This document shows positions 18,471 to 27,622 of a stretch of DNA of 64,000 nucleotides, piece by piece. The stretch is from Nonomuraea dietziae (lineage in GTDB: Bacteria > Actinomycetota > Actinomycetes > Streptosporangiales > Streptosporangiaceae): positions 7,874,001 through 7,938,000 of the forward strand of contig NZ_JACIBV010000001.1 of assembly GCF_014195505.1 (NCBI RefSeq). Reading direction: 5' to 3'. A program made the position numbers and the translations under genes. The notes beneath the pieces are model-generated. The model saw only the letters and a program-made list of their open reading frames with translations, had not been told where the DNA came from and searched no databases. Numbering within the stretch: the first letter of the stretch is position 1; the number at the start of each line of letters is the position of its first letter.

Positions 18471-18510
18471 GACGAAGAGCCCACCCGGGGGCGAGGCGTG
18501 GGCTCTCGTC
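18471..18510. terminator. Bidirectional hairpin terminator
   Basis: Arms GACGA-A-GAGCCCAC (18471-18484) and GTGGGCTC-T-CGTC (18498-18510) form a long GC-rich stem with one mismatch and a 13-nt loop. It sits between the response regulator and the convergent secreted-protein gene, so it can terminate both. There is no U-tract, which is usual in actinomycetes. Confidence 0.65.
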
Positions 18511-18587
18511 GTGCCGGCCGCCCGGTCACCGGCCAGGCACGTCACGCCGGGCTGGTTGTGGCGCGGGGGCCGGAGAATCCCCGGCTC

Positions 18588-18929
18588 CTACTTGCAGCTG
18601 TGGAAGCCGGAGTTGTAGCCGTCACGGAACCCGTTCCACCAGGCGCCGCTGCCTTGGACGTTCAGGTCGTGGGGCTTCTTGGCCTTGCAGTCGGCCCTTC
18701 CATCGGTGAACCCCGCGTTGTAGCCCTTGTTGTACTGCTTCTTCTTCTTGGGCTTCGGCGGCAGGGCCGTCGTGACGGTCGTGGTCTCCGATCCGGCCTG
18801 GGCGATGGCCGTGGTGCCGAAGCCCGCCGCGCCCTGGGTCACCGTGCTCGCCTGCGCGGCCGCGACCGGTCCGAAGGCGAGAGCGGTGAGGAGTGCTGAG
18901 CCGACTAGCAGACGTCGAGTGCCAGGCAT
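18588..18929 (-). CDS. Small secreted protein, Cys/Tyr/Gly-rich repeats
   Basis: 113 residues with a Sec signal peptide (MPGTRRLLVGSALLTALAFG, likely cleaved after AQA near residue 27). A Thr-rich linker follows, then a lysine patch (PPKPKKKKQ) and a C-terminal domain with two related motifs, KGYNAGFTDGRADC and GFRDGYNSGFHSC, each ending in Cys and so possibly disulfide-linked. I do not recognise a named family. A purine-rich Shine-Dalgarno (AGAAGGGAA) precedes the ATG. It stands alone between convergent and tandem regulators. A role in the cell envelope or outside the cell is inferred only from the signal peptide. Confidence 0.75.
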   Translation of the reverse strand: MPGTRRLLVGSALLTALAFGPVAAAQASTVTQGAAGFGTTAIAQAGSETTTVTTALPPKPKKKKQYNKGYNAGFTDGRADCKAKKPHDLNVQGSGAWWNGFRDGYNSGFHSCK

Positions 18930-19070
18930 TCCCTTCTCCTTTCTCTTCTGCCGGGGCGGCCCGTGGCGATGATCGGCCGGCGAGCTCGCGCTCCGACGTT
19001 CCCTGCCATCATCGGAAACGGACTGTCACGCGGCCGCCATGATCGCGTGACGCCTGCGTGACCGGCGTCC

Positions 19071-19802
19071 TCACCCGCCGGCGGGCTGGAGCTGCGCCAC
19101 CAGCTCGCACAGCCGTGGCGTCGGCCGCAGCCCGAGCTCGCACTGAAGGCGCTGTGCGTAGCGTGTGAAGTGGCGCAGCGCCTCGACCTGGTTGCCTTCG
19201 GCGAGGTGCGCCTGGATGAGCGCGGCGCAGGCGCTCTCACGCAGCGGCTCGGCGTGCAGGGCGGCGCTCGCGGCCGCGACGGCGTCGGCGTGGCGGCGGG
19301 CCCTGACGAAGTCGGCGGCCAGCGCCTCCAGGGCGTGCAGGCGTTGCTCGTGCCACTCCTCCGCCGTGGCGAGGACCCAGTCGTCGTACCAGCCAGGCAG
19401 CAATCCCGACGACAGCACGGAGACGGCCGAGGGGCTCAGGTCCTCGTCAGGGGTCGGCGCGGTGCGATCGAGGATCCGCAACGCCAGGGAGCGGGCGTGA
19501 TCGATGTCCACGTCGGTGTCGGGCGAGAGCCGGATCTCGGTGACACCGACGTCGAGCATGCGCCGCCCCGCCCCGTTCAGGCGGGCCAGCGCCGATCGCA
19601 GGCTCGCGTACGCGCGCCGCTCCGACGCCTCGGGCCAGAGAGTTCCCGCGATGAGGTTCCTGGGAACGCTCTGGCGGCACAGGGCGACGAACGCCAGGAG
19701 GCGTTCCGAACCACTTGGCAGGGTGACCTGGTCGTCCCCTGCCTGGAGCCGGAAGCCGCCCAGGAGATCGACACGCAGAGGAGACCGGTAGCTGCTCTCC
19801 AT
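19071..19802 (-). CDS. SARP-like regulator (BTAD domain)
   Basis: 243 residues. An OmpR/SARP-type DNA-binding region (VDLLGGFRLQAGDDQVTLPSGSERLLAFVAL; NLIAGTLWPEASERRAYASLRSALARL, about residues 8-80) is followed by a bacterial transcriptional activation domain (about 95-240; PGWYDDWV, AAASAALHAEPLRESACAALIQAHLAEGN). Short SARPs of this size are often cluster-situated activators of antibiotic genes. It is the nearest SARP to the operon starting at 21530, 1.7 kb away across a PEP-mutase-like gene. That makes it a candidate activator; a direct link is not shown. Confidence 0.88.
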   Translation of the reverse strand: MESSYRSPLRVDLLGGFRLQAGDDQVTLPSGSERLLAFVALCRQSVPRNLIAGTLWPEASERRAYASLRSALARLNGAGRRMLDVGVTEIRLSPDTDVDIDHARSLALRILDRTAPTPDEDLSPSAVSVLSSGLLPGWYDDWVLATAEEWHEQRLHALEALAADFVRARRHADAVAAASAALHAEPLRESACAALIQAHLAEGNQVEALRHFTRYAQRLQCELGLRPTPRLCELVAQLQPAGG

Positions 19803-19929
19803 AATCCTCCCGTCCCCGCACTATCCGGGAACAGCGTCACGCGGTGGGCAGCCCTTCCAACCATCCCTATTGTCCGTTATGTACCCTCCGAATGTCGAGG
19901 GAGGCGCTCGTAGGACCGGCTGTGGCGGC

Positions 19930-20754
19930 TCAGCCGCGCGCGTCCAGGAGGGCGTTGAGCTCTGGGTAGGGGAGGGCGCCGTCCAGCGCGGTGTAGGTGC
20001 CGGAGCGGAGGAGCTCCTCGGTCGCGCGCCTGGCGACGCCGTAGGCGGCCTCGGCGACGGCTGAGCCGAGGCTGATCCTGGCCACCCCCTGGGCGGCGAG
20101 CGCCGCCACGTCAGGCGCGCCGAAGCCGGCGAGCACGTTGAGGGGCGCGCCGACCTTGTCCGCCAGGGTCGCGAGGGCGGGAAGATCGAGCAGGCCGGGC
20201 ACGAACACGCCGTCCGCTCCGGCCTCGACGTAGGCGGTCGCGCGCTCCAGCGTCTCACCGAGGTCGGCGCTCCCGCCGAGGTAGGTGTCGACGCGGGCGT
20301 TGAGGAACATCGGGATCCCGGCCTCGTCGGCGGCGGCCCGGGCGGCGGCCAGCCGTGCGGCCTGATCCTCGATCGTGCGCAGCGGGGCGGCGCCGGTGCG
20401 GTCGGCGTCCTCCAGGTTGACGCCCACGGCGCCGGCGGCCAGCACCTCCCGCACGGTCCGCCCGACCCCCTCGGCGTCCTGCGCGTAGCCGCCCTCGATG
20501 TCGGCGCTGACCGGCACGGTGACGCCCGCGGCGACCCTGGCGACCAGGTCGCGGGCGGCGGCGGCCCCCAGGCGGTCGCCGTCGGGCGAGCCGAGGCTCC
20601 AGGCGACGCCCGCGCTGGTCGTGGCGACGGCGGACGCGCCGGCGGCGGCGACGACCATGGCGCTGGCGGCGTCCCATGCGTTGGCGAGCAGCAGCGGCCG
20701 CCCGGGGACGTGCAGCGAACGGAACAGCAGTGCTCGGTCACGTTGTGTGCTCAT
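19930..20754 (-). CDS. Isocitrate lyase/PEP mutase superfamily protein
   Basis: 274 residues starting MSTQRDRALLFRSLH. It has the superfamily elements LLANAWDAASAMVVAAAG, PVSADIEGGY (metal-binding Asp-Glu), AGAVGVNLEDAD (second metal-site segment) and ISLGSA near the end. This subgroup (oxaloacetate decarboxylase/phosphonomutase-like) usually lacks the KKCGH motif of true isocitrate lyase, as here; the substrate is unassigned. A GAGGAG Shine-Dalgarno lies just upstream of ATG 20754, which favours it over 20769. It is flanked by the SARP and by the long regulatory gap before the NRPS operon. A link to that pathway is possible but unsupported. Confidence 0.85.
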   Translation of the reverse strand: MSTQRDRALLFRSLHVPGRPLLLANAWDAASAMVVAAAGASAVATTSAGVAWSLGSPDGDRLGAAAARDLVARVAAGVTVPVSADIEGGYAQDAEGVGRTVREVLAAGAVGVNLEDADRTGAAPLRTIEDQAARLAAARAAADEAGIPMFLNARVDTYLGGSADLGETLERATAYVEAGADGVFVPGLLDLPALATLADKVGAPLNVLAGFGAPDVAALAAQGVARISLGSAVAEAAYGVARRATEELLRSGTYTALDGALPYPELNALLDARG

Positions 20755-21529
20755 GAGGAGAGACTCCATCAGCTGGTGACGCCCCGGCCAAACGTTTTAG
20801 GCAGGGCTGAAACGTGGCGAGGGTGCGGAAGGCGGCGGTGATCGCCCCATCGCCGGAGCCATTCGTGATTGCCGCCTTTTGGAGAAGAAAAATTGGACGG
20901 GGCCATGACTGTGGAATGTCGAGAGGAATTCGGTAAGGAGTCATGGTTGTTTTCGCACATGGATTTCGGTCCGCAGCGGAAAGTGGTCCTACCGTGCGGA
21001 AAGGGACCGAAACGATCTGCAGGGCCCGCGGCGGCGCTTCCTTGACAGCCGGTGATTTCCAGGAGTCGATGTCGCGGCCGGACGAAGGCGCCAGGACAAC
21101 GATCTTGGGTGGGCCGATTTCACCTCCGCAGGCGGGAGGGGGCAATTCCGCTTGTTCGCCTGCACAGAGGGGTCCTGTATCAGCCTGTCCGAATCTCTGG
21201 TTTAGTCGCGACGCATACTCAGGCGCACTATCACCCCGGAGGGGTTCTGTGAAGCCCCTGAGTCGGACGTGTCAGCAGAGTTGCGGACTGCGGTAATCAC
21301 CGTTGACGCCGCCCGTAAGGACTGGATATAAGAGGTCTGACCGCAAACCGCCAATACTTGGGCAAGACGTACTAAGTCGTACGGGATTCAATTCAAAGAG
21401 TTCTTTGCAGCTTTTGCCGAGGAGCCCCCGCACCATGGCGATGAAGCATCTCTGTCTTGCGCGACCTATGCCCTGTACGTTCTTTCTGACCGCGGACGGC
21501 ACCCGCCCAGGCCGGGGAGGTGCGCAGCC
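20755..21529 (+). promoter_or_regulatory. Long AT-richer gap upstream of the NRPS-PKS operon, with candidate promoter
   Basis: This 775-bp stretch has no convincing gene. Its base composition is visibly richer in A/T than the flanks, especially 20860-20970 and 21300-21440. The best promoter candidate is TTGACG (21303-21308), an 18-nt spacer and TATAAG (21327-21332), about 200 nt before the first biosynthetic gene. The transcript would then carry a long 5' leader. A short frame at 21435-21545 (about 36 codons, GAGGAG Shine-Dalgarno 9-10 nt upstream) could be a leader peptide but has no recognisable sequence. The leader ends in GGGGAGG (21514-21520), the Shine-Dalgarno of the thioesterase gene. 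Confidence 0.5.
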
Positions 21530-22762
21530 ATCACGGGTCAGCTGACCGCGGCTCCGCGCGACCCCCACCCGGTCTCCGCGCGCCGCACCCGCACCCTGTT
21601 CTGCCTCCCCTTCGCCGGCGGGGGCGCAAGCGCCTACACCCCGCTGCAGCGCGACCTCGCGAGCCTGGAGGTGGTGCCGCTGCAACTGCCCGGCAGGGAG
21701 AACCGCCTGTCCGAGCCACCCGCGTTCACCGTCCACGAGGTCGCCGACGAGATCGCTCCCGCCACGGACACCCCCTACGCCCTGTACGGCCACAGCATGG
21801 GCGCGCGCCTGGCCTTCGAGGTGGTCAGGGAGCTGCGCCGCCGCGGACTGCCGCAGCCCACGCGCCTGTACGTGGGAGGCGCGCACCCGCCGCACCTCAG
21901 GGTGCCGCTGGCCGCCACCGCCGACCTGCCCGACGACGCCTTCATCGACCAGCTGGTACGGCGAGCAGGCGCCATGGCCGAGCTGAGGGAGGAGCCCGAG
22001 CTCCGCGAGCTGATGCTGCCCCTGCTCCGGTCGGACCTCGCCTGGATCAAGCGCTACCGCTACACGCCCGAGCCCCCTCTGGACACCTCCATAGTCGCCT
22101 TCGCGGGCGTCGACGACGGGGAGGTGGGCCCTTCCGACATGCTGGGCTGGGCCCGGCACACCGCCCGTGACTTCGGGCTGAGAACCCTGCGCGGCGGCCA
22201 CCTGTTCGTCAAGGACACGCACGAGGAGCTGGCCCGCCTGATCACCGCCGACCTGGCCGGCGAGGTCGGCGCGCCCGAGCAGGACGAGGTCCACCTCTGG
22301 CTGGGCGAGAGCGCGGCGGGCGTGGAGGAGGTGCTGCGCCGCTACGGCGGCGGAGTGCGGGCGAGCGCCTGCGACGCCGACGGGCTGACCCTGGTCGCCG
22401 TGACCGCGTCACACGCGGCGGGCGTGGCCGTGGGCCCGGCCGCCGCGACGCCCGACGCCGTCGACCTGTCCGTGCTCGACGTCACCGAGCGTGACCAGAT
22501 CGAGGACGCGGCGGAGGAGGACAGGCACTGGCTGGCGCAGCGCGCCGTGACCGCCAGGCGAGCCCTGGTCGCGGGCGCGGGCCATGGCGCCGCGATCGAG
22601 CCCTTCCCCGACCTCGGCGACCCAGGACCCTGGCAGGTCCAGGGCTGGCAGGTGCTCCACCTGCCGCTGCACACCTCGCGGGGCGAGGCTCGGGGAGCCG
22701 TGGCCGTGCCGTACGGCGGGGCGAGGCTCACGCTCTTCACGCTGAAGGACCGGACCAGGTGA
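21530..22762 (+). CDS. Type II thioesterase fused to degenerate PPTase-like domain
   Basis: About 410 residues. Residues 20-250 form an alpha/beta-hydrolase editing thioesterase: LFCLPFAGGGASAY, nucleophile Ser in YGHSMG (residue 89), acidic VDDGEVG (195/196) and His in LRGGHLF (224). Such enzymes remove misprimed groups from carrier domains. Residues about 260-410 resemble an Sfp-type phosphopantetheinyl transferase (HLWLGES, ASHAAG, AVDLS, W-L-A-Q-R-A), but the second acidic residue and the K-E of the WxxKEA motif are replaced, so activity is doubtful. The frame has no ATG/GTG/TTG before 21671, which is inside the fold. I place the start at ATC 21530, 9 nt after a perfect GGGGAGG. It overlaps the NRPS start by 4 nt. 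Confidence 0.75.
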   Translation: MTGQLTAAPRDPHPVSARRTRTLFCLPFAGGGASAYTPLQRDLASLEVVPLQLPGRENRLSEPPAFTVHEVADEIAPATDTPYALYGHSMGARLAFEVVRELRRRGLPQPTRLYVGGAHPPHLRVPLAATADLPDDAFIDQLVRRAGAMAELREEPELRELMLPLLRSDLAWIKRYRYTPEPPLDTSIVAFAGVDDGEVGPSDMLGWARHTARDFGLRTLRGGHLFVKDTHEELARLITADLAGEVGAPEQDEVHLWLGESAAGVEEVLRRYGGGVRASACDADGLTLVAVTASHAAGVAVGPAAATPDAVDLSVLDVTERDQIEDAAEEDRHWLAQRAVTARRALVAGAGHGAAIEPFPDLGDPGPWQVQGWQVLHLPLHTSRGEARGAVAVPYGGARLTLFTLKDRTR

Positions 22763-25700
22763 TCGAAGTGAAGGCGAGTCCGCTGCTGCACGACCTGGTC
22801 ACCGCCCAGGCCCGCCGTACCCCCGACGCCGTCGCGATCAGGCAGTGGAACGAGCGCCTGACCTACCGCGAGCTGATCGGCGCCGCCAACGCGCTGGCCC
22901 ACCGCCTGCGCGAGGAGGGGGTGGGGCCCGAGGTCCGCGTCGGCGTCTGCGCCAGGCGCACACCCGGCCTGCTCGTGTCGGTGCTCGGCGTGCTGCTGGC
23001 AGGCGGCGCGTACGTGCCGCTCGACCCTTCGCACCCCACGGCGCGGCTCCTCACGATCATCGAGGACGCCGGGATCGACGTGGTCGTCGCCGACGAGAGC
23101 GGCGAGAAGAAGCTGGCGGCCGCGCCCGTCAGGCTTCTGCTGCCGGACGGGCGCGAGGAGCCCGAACCGCCCGCGCGCCACACCCATCAGGCCGGCGCGG
23201 CGTACGTGCTCTACACCTCCGGCTCGACGGGCCGGCCCAAGGGCGTCGTGGTGAGCCACGCGTCGGTGGTCGCGTTCGTCACGATGGCGGGAGGGCGGTT
23301 CGACCTCTGCGCGGGATGCCGCTCCATCGGCTTCGCCGCCCTCGGGTTCGACGTGTCCGTGCTCGACGTCTTCGCCCCGTTGGCCGAGGGCGGGTCGGTC
23401 ATGCTGGTCCCCGACGAGGACAGGGTGGACCCGGCCCGCCTCCAGCGCTTCCTCGAAGGCCATGAGGTCACCTGGGGCACCATCCCGCCCGCGCTGCTGC
23501 CGCTCCTGGACCCCGGCAGGCTGCCCTCCCTCACCGACCTGCTCACCGCGGGCGAGCCCGCGGGTCCCGAGCAGGTGGCCCGCTGGTCCAGGCCGGGCCT
23601 GCGCCGCTTCCACAACTGGTACGGCCCGACCGAGACGACCGTGTGCGTGGTCGGCACGGAGCTCGAGGGCGAATGGGACAGGCCGCTGCCGATCGGCCAC
23701 GCCCTTCCCGGCTGCACCGCGCACGTCCTCGACGACGAGCTCGAGCCCTGCCCTCCCGGCGTTCCTGGCGAGCTCTACATCGGCGGCCCCCAACTGGCCC
23801 GCGGCTACCTGGACAGGCCCGCCCTGTCGGCCGAGCGCTTCGTCCCCGACCCCTACGGAGCGCCCGGCGCCCGCCTGTACAGGACAGGAGACAGGGTCGT
23901 GCTCGGCGACGACGGCGCGATCGGCTTCCTCGGCAGGGTCGACCGCCAGGTCAAGGTCCAGGGGCAGCGGGTGGAGATCGGCGAGATCGAGTCCGTGCTG
24001 CGCGCGCACCCGGCGATCCGCCACGCCGTCGTCGACCTGGACACCGGCGCGGGCGGGCTGAAGGAGTTGACCGCCTACCTGGCGCCCGAGGACGCCCCCG
24101 ATGTGGCGGACCTGCGGGCCTACTGCCTCCAGACGCTTCCCTCCTACATGGTCCCCACCAGGGTGGTCCGCCTGCCGGTGCTGCCGATCACGGTGAGCGG
24201 GAAGATCGACATGGCGGCGCTGCGCGCGCACGAGGCGTCCCCCGCGCAGGCGGCGGGCAGACGGCCGGAGAGCGTGGAGGAAAGGGCCGTCGCGGCCGTG
24301 TGGGCCACGACGTTCGAGACGGGGGAGCCTGGCGCCGACGACGACTTCTTCGCCGCGGGCGGCCACTCCCTGCTGGCCATGCGTCTCACGGCGGGGCTGC
24401 GGGAGCGGCTGCGCAGGGAGATCGCCGTCGAGGACGTCCTGTCGGGCCGCACGGTGGCGGGCATCGCCGCCCGCGCCGCGGCCGCCGCGCCGCTGCTCGA
24501 CCCGCCCGCCGTGGCGCCCGCCGCGTTGTCGGCGCTCCAGCGGCGGATGTGGTTCGTCGAACGGCTGGCCCAGGGCACACCCGTCCACAACATCGCGATG
24601 GCGCAGCGGCTGTCGGGCAGGCTCGACGTCGACGCGCTGCGCGCCGCCCTCGCCGAGGTCGCCCGCCGCCACGAGGTGCTGCGCTGGCGCGTGCCGCAGT
24701 CGGGCGGGGTCCCGGCCGTCGCCGTGGACCCGCCGGGCGAGGTGCCGCTTCCCGTGGAGCAGGTCACCGAGGAGGGGTTGCGCGAGAGGCTGCAGGCCGA
24801 GGCGGCCTCCCCGTTCGACCTGGCGAAGGGGCCGCTCTGGCGGGCGCTCCTGCTGCGCATCGCCGACGACGAGCACGTGCTGGCCCTCACCGCCCACCAC
24901 CTCGTCTTCGACGGCTGGTCGCAGTCGGTGCTCTACGAGGACCTCGGCCGCGCCTACCGGGGCGAGCCGCTCGCCGCGCTGCCCGCCTCCTTCGGCGGCT
25001 ACGTCGCATGGCTCGCGGAGAAGGAGGCCGCCGCCGACCTCGACTGGTGGAGCGCGCGGCTCGACGGCGCCCCCACCGTGCTCGACCTGCCGAGGGACCA
25101 TCCGCGCCCCGCCGTGCAGACCTTCGAGGGCGCGGGCGTCACGGCCGAGGCGGACGTCTCGACCAGCGCCGCCGTCAGGGCGCTCGCCGCGCGCCTGGGG
25201 GCCACGCCGTACGCGGTCATGCTCGCGGCCTTCGGACAGGCGTTACGGCGGCTGACAGGCCGGCACGACCTGATCGTCGGCACCCCCGTCGCCGACCGCC
25301 GCGACCCCGCGCTGGAGCCGATGGCCGGATGCCTGGTGCAGATGCTGCCGGTGCGGCTGCGGATCGAGGACGACGAGGCATTCGCCGCGCACGTCGCGAG
25401 CTGCCAGTCGACGCTGTCCGAGGCGCTCGCCCACCTCGACGTGCGCCTCGAACGGCTGGTGGACAGGCTCGGTCCTGGACGCGACCTGTCGCGCAACCCG
25501 CTGATCCAGGTGCTGTTCAACATGTACGACTTCACCGAGCCGCGGCTGAGCCTGCCGGGGGTGAGCGCCACCCCGCTGCCTCCCGGTCTGCCGGGATCGC
25601 TGTTCGACCTCACCCTGTACGTCGGAGAGCGGCAGGGCAGGCACGTCCTGCAGGCCGTCTACAACCCCAGGCTGTTCGCCGCCGAACGGATCGAGGCGCT

Positions 25701-27622
25701 GCTGGAGGGCTACCTCAGCCTCCTCGGCGACCTGGTCGCCGCCCCCGAGCGCCCGGTACGGCACGCCGCGCTCCGCCCCGCCGGCACCGCCCTGCCCGAC
25801 GGGAGGGCGCCGCTTCCCGGCTGGGACGGCCCCGGCCTCGTCGAGACCGTCCTGAAGCGGGCGAAGGCCCATCCCGAACGCGTGGCGGTGAGCGGCGAAG
25901 GAGGCGAGCTGTCCTACGCCGACCTGGCCGAGATCGTCAGGACGACGGCCGCGACCGTGCGGCAGGGGCAGACGGTCGCGGTCCTGGCCGCCAGGCGCTG
26001 CGAGCTGCCCGCGCTGCTGCTGGGCGTGCTGGCCGGCGGGGCCCGCTGGGCGGTGCTCGACGCCGCCCATCCCTCCGCGAGGCTGGCCGCCCAGGCGCGG
26101 TCGGCCGGCGCCCAGGCCCTGCTCGCCTGTCCCGGAGTCACCGTTCCGCAGGAGCTGTCCTGGCTCCCCCGCCCAGGCGGCGAGGGCCACGACGGCGCGG
26201 CGGTGCCGTACGAGCAGCAGGGGTATCTGTCCTTCACCTCGGGCTCCACGGGGGAGCCCAAGCCGGTCCGCGCGGGAGAGCGGCCGCTGGCCCGCTTCCT
26301 CGCCTGGTACCCCACCGCGCTCGACCTGACGGAGGACGACACCTTCGCCCTGCTGGCAGGCCTCGCCCACGACCCGCTGCTGCGTGACGCCTTCACCCCG
26401 CTCGTCCTCGGCGCCCGCCTGTGCGTGCCAGGCCACGACCTCGTCCGCGACCCGGCCAAGCTCGCGGCGTGGCTGCGCGACCACGCCGTCACCGTCGTCC
26501 ACCTGACCCCGCAGCTGGCCACGCTCATCGCCGCCGCCGGGGTGGCCTTACCCGACCTACGGCTGGTGGTGTTCGGCGGGGACAGGCTGACCTGGGCCGA
26601 CGTCGCCAGGTTCGCGCAAGTCGCGCCACGGGCCAGGATGGTCAACTCCTACGGCACCACCGAGACGCCGCAGACCCAGGCGATGCACCTCGTCGGCGAG
26701 CCCGGGGGCGACAGCGGCGACCCCGTGCCCGTCGGCCACGGCGTCGACGGCGCCGAGCTGCTCGTGCTCGGCGCGGACGGCGCCCCCGCCGCGGTCGGCG
26801 AGCTGGGGGAGGTCGTGATCAGGAGCCGCAGGCTGGCCGAGGGGTACCTCGACGAGCGGCTCACCGAGGAGCGCTTCGCCGTGGAGGCCGACGGCGTCAC
26901 CGGCCGCTACCGGACGGGAGACCTCGGCAGGTACGAGCCCGACGGCGGCGTGGTGCTCGCGGGCAGGAGCGACGGCCAGGTCAAGATCCGCGGCTACCGG
27001 GTCGAGCTGGGCGAGATCGAGCACGCGCTGCTGGCCCATCCCGGCGTGCGGGCCGCCGTCGCCGTGGCCGTCGACCAGCGGGCGGGGCCCGCGCTTCGGG
27101 CGTACGCGGTGCCGGAGAGCGCGGCCACGCACGCGGGCGAGTTACAGCGGCATCTGAGAAGCAGCCTGCCCGACTACGCGCTCCCCGCCGACCTGATCCT
27201 GCTGCCCGCGCTACCCCTGACCCCCAACGGGAAAGTCGACAGGGCCGCGCTGCCCGCCCCCGCTTCCCGGCCCGCGGCCCCGCGGGGGAGAGGAGCCCGC
27301 CACCGGCACCGAACGGCTGATCGCGGGCGTCTGGCGGGAGGTCCTCGGCCTGCCGAGGGTCTCCGCCGGCGAGAACTTCTTCGAGATCGGCGGGCACTCG
27401 CTCGCCACCGCCCAGGTCCAGGCCCGTCTCACCGCCTCACTCGGCAGGGACGTCCCCATCGTCGATCTGTTCCGCTTCCCGACCGTCCGCGCGCTCGCCG
27501 CCCACCTCGATGGCGAGCGCCGTACGGCCGGACCGGAGCGTGCCGCCCGACGCATCGCGGCGCGCCAGGCACGACCGTCATCTCGCAGGCCTTACCAGGC
27601 CAGACAGGAGAACAAGGAATGA
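22759..27622 (+). CDS. NRPS, A-PCP-C-A-PCP (frameshifted)
   Basis: About 1620 residues once one base is removed from the G run at 27284-27288. A1 (12-490) has YTSGSTGRPKG and pocket residues read by eye as D-V-L-T-L-A-W-V-C-K, an aromatic-type pattern (T278, C331). PCP1 carries GGHSLL near 535. C (590-1015) has HHLVFDGWS. A2 (1030-1510) has FTSGSTGEPK and an unusual A4 region, AHDPLLRDAF; its pocket reads D-P-R-H-V-G-S-Q-T-K and I cannot assign it. PCP2 (FFEIGGHSLA) is in the shifted frame, which ends at TGA 27620-27622 overlapping the PKS ATG. There is no C domain before A1, so this is the loading protein. Without correction the frame would run on into the PKS, losing PCP2. Confidence 0.85.

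Noticed and set aside
20943..21296. A 117-codon plus-strand frame in the gap before the operon, and a 135-codon minus frame at 20738-21145
   Set aside because: Neither has a recognisable family, the ribosome-site spacing of the first is poor, and codon use is unlike that of the flanking genes. I treat the region as regulatory.
21435..21545. Short frame starting MAMKHLCLARP with a good Shine-Dalgarno
   Set aside because: It could be a leader peptide or be joined to the thioesterase by a -1 shift, but its sequence matches nothing and no slippery heptamer is evident. Not called as a gene.
22342..25101. A 919-codon minus-strand frame opposite the first NRPS
   Set aside because: It overlaps conserved adenylation and condensation motifs on the plus strand and has low-complexity Arg/Gly/His-rich composition typical of shadow frames.
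27284..27288. Programmed +1 frameshifting at the NRPS G run
   Set aside because: No stop codon, shift-site or downstream structure signature fits, and four other unrelated genes in the window show the same +1 change, so an artefact or mutation is simpler.
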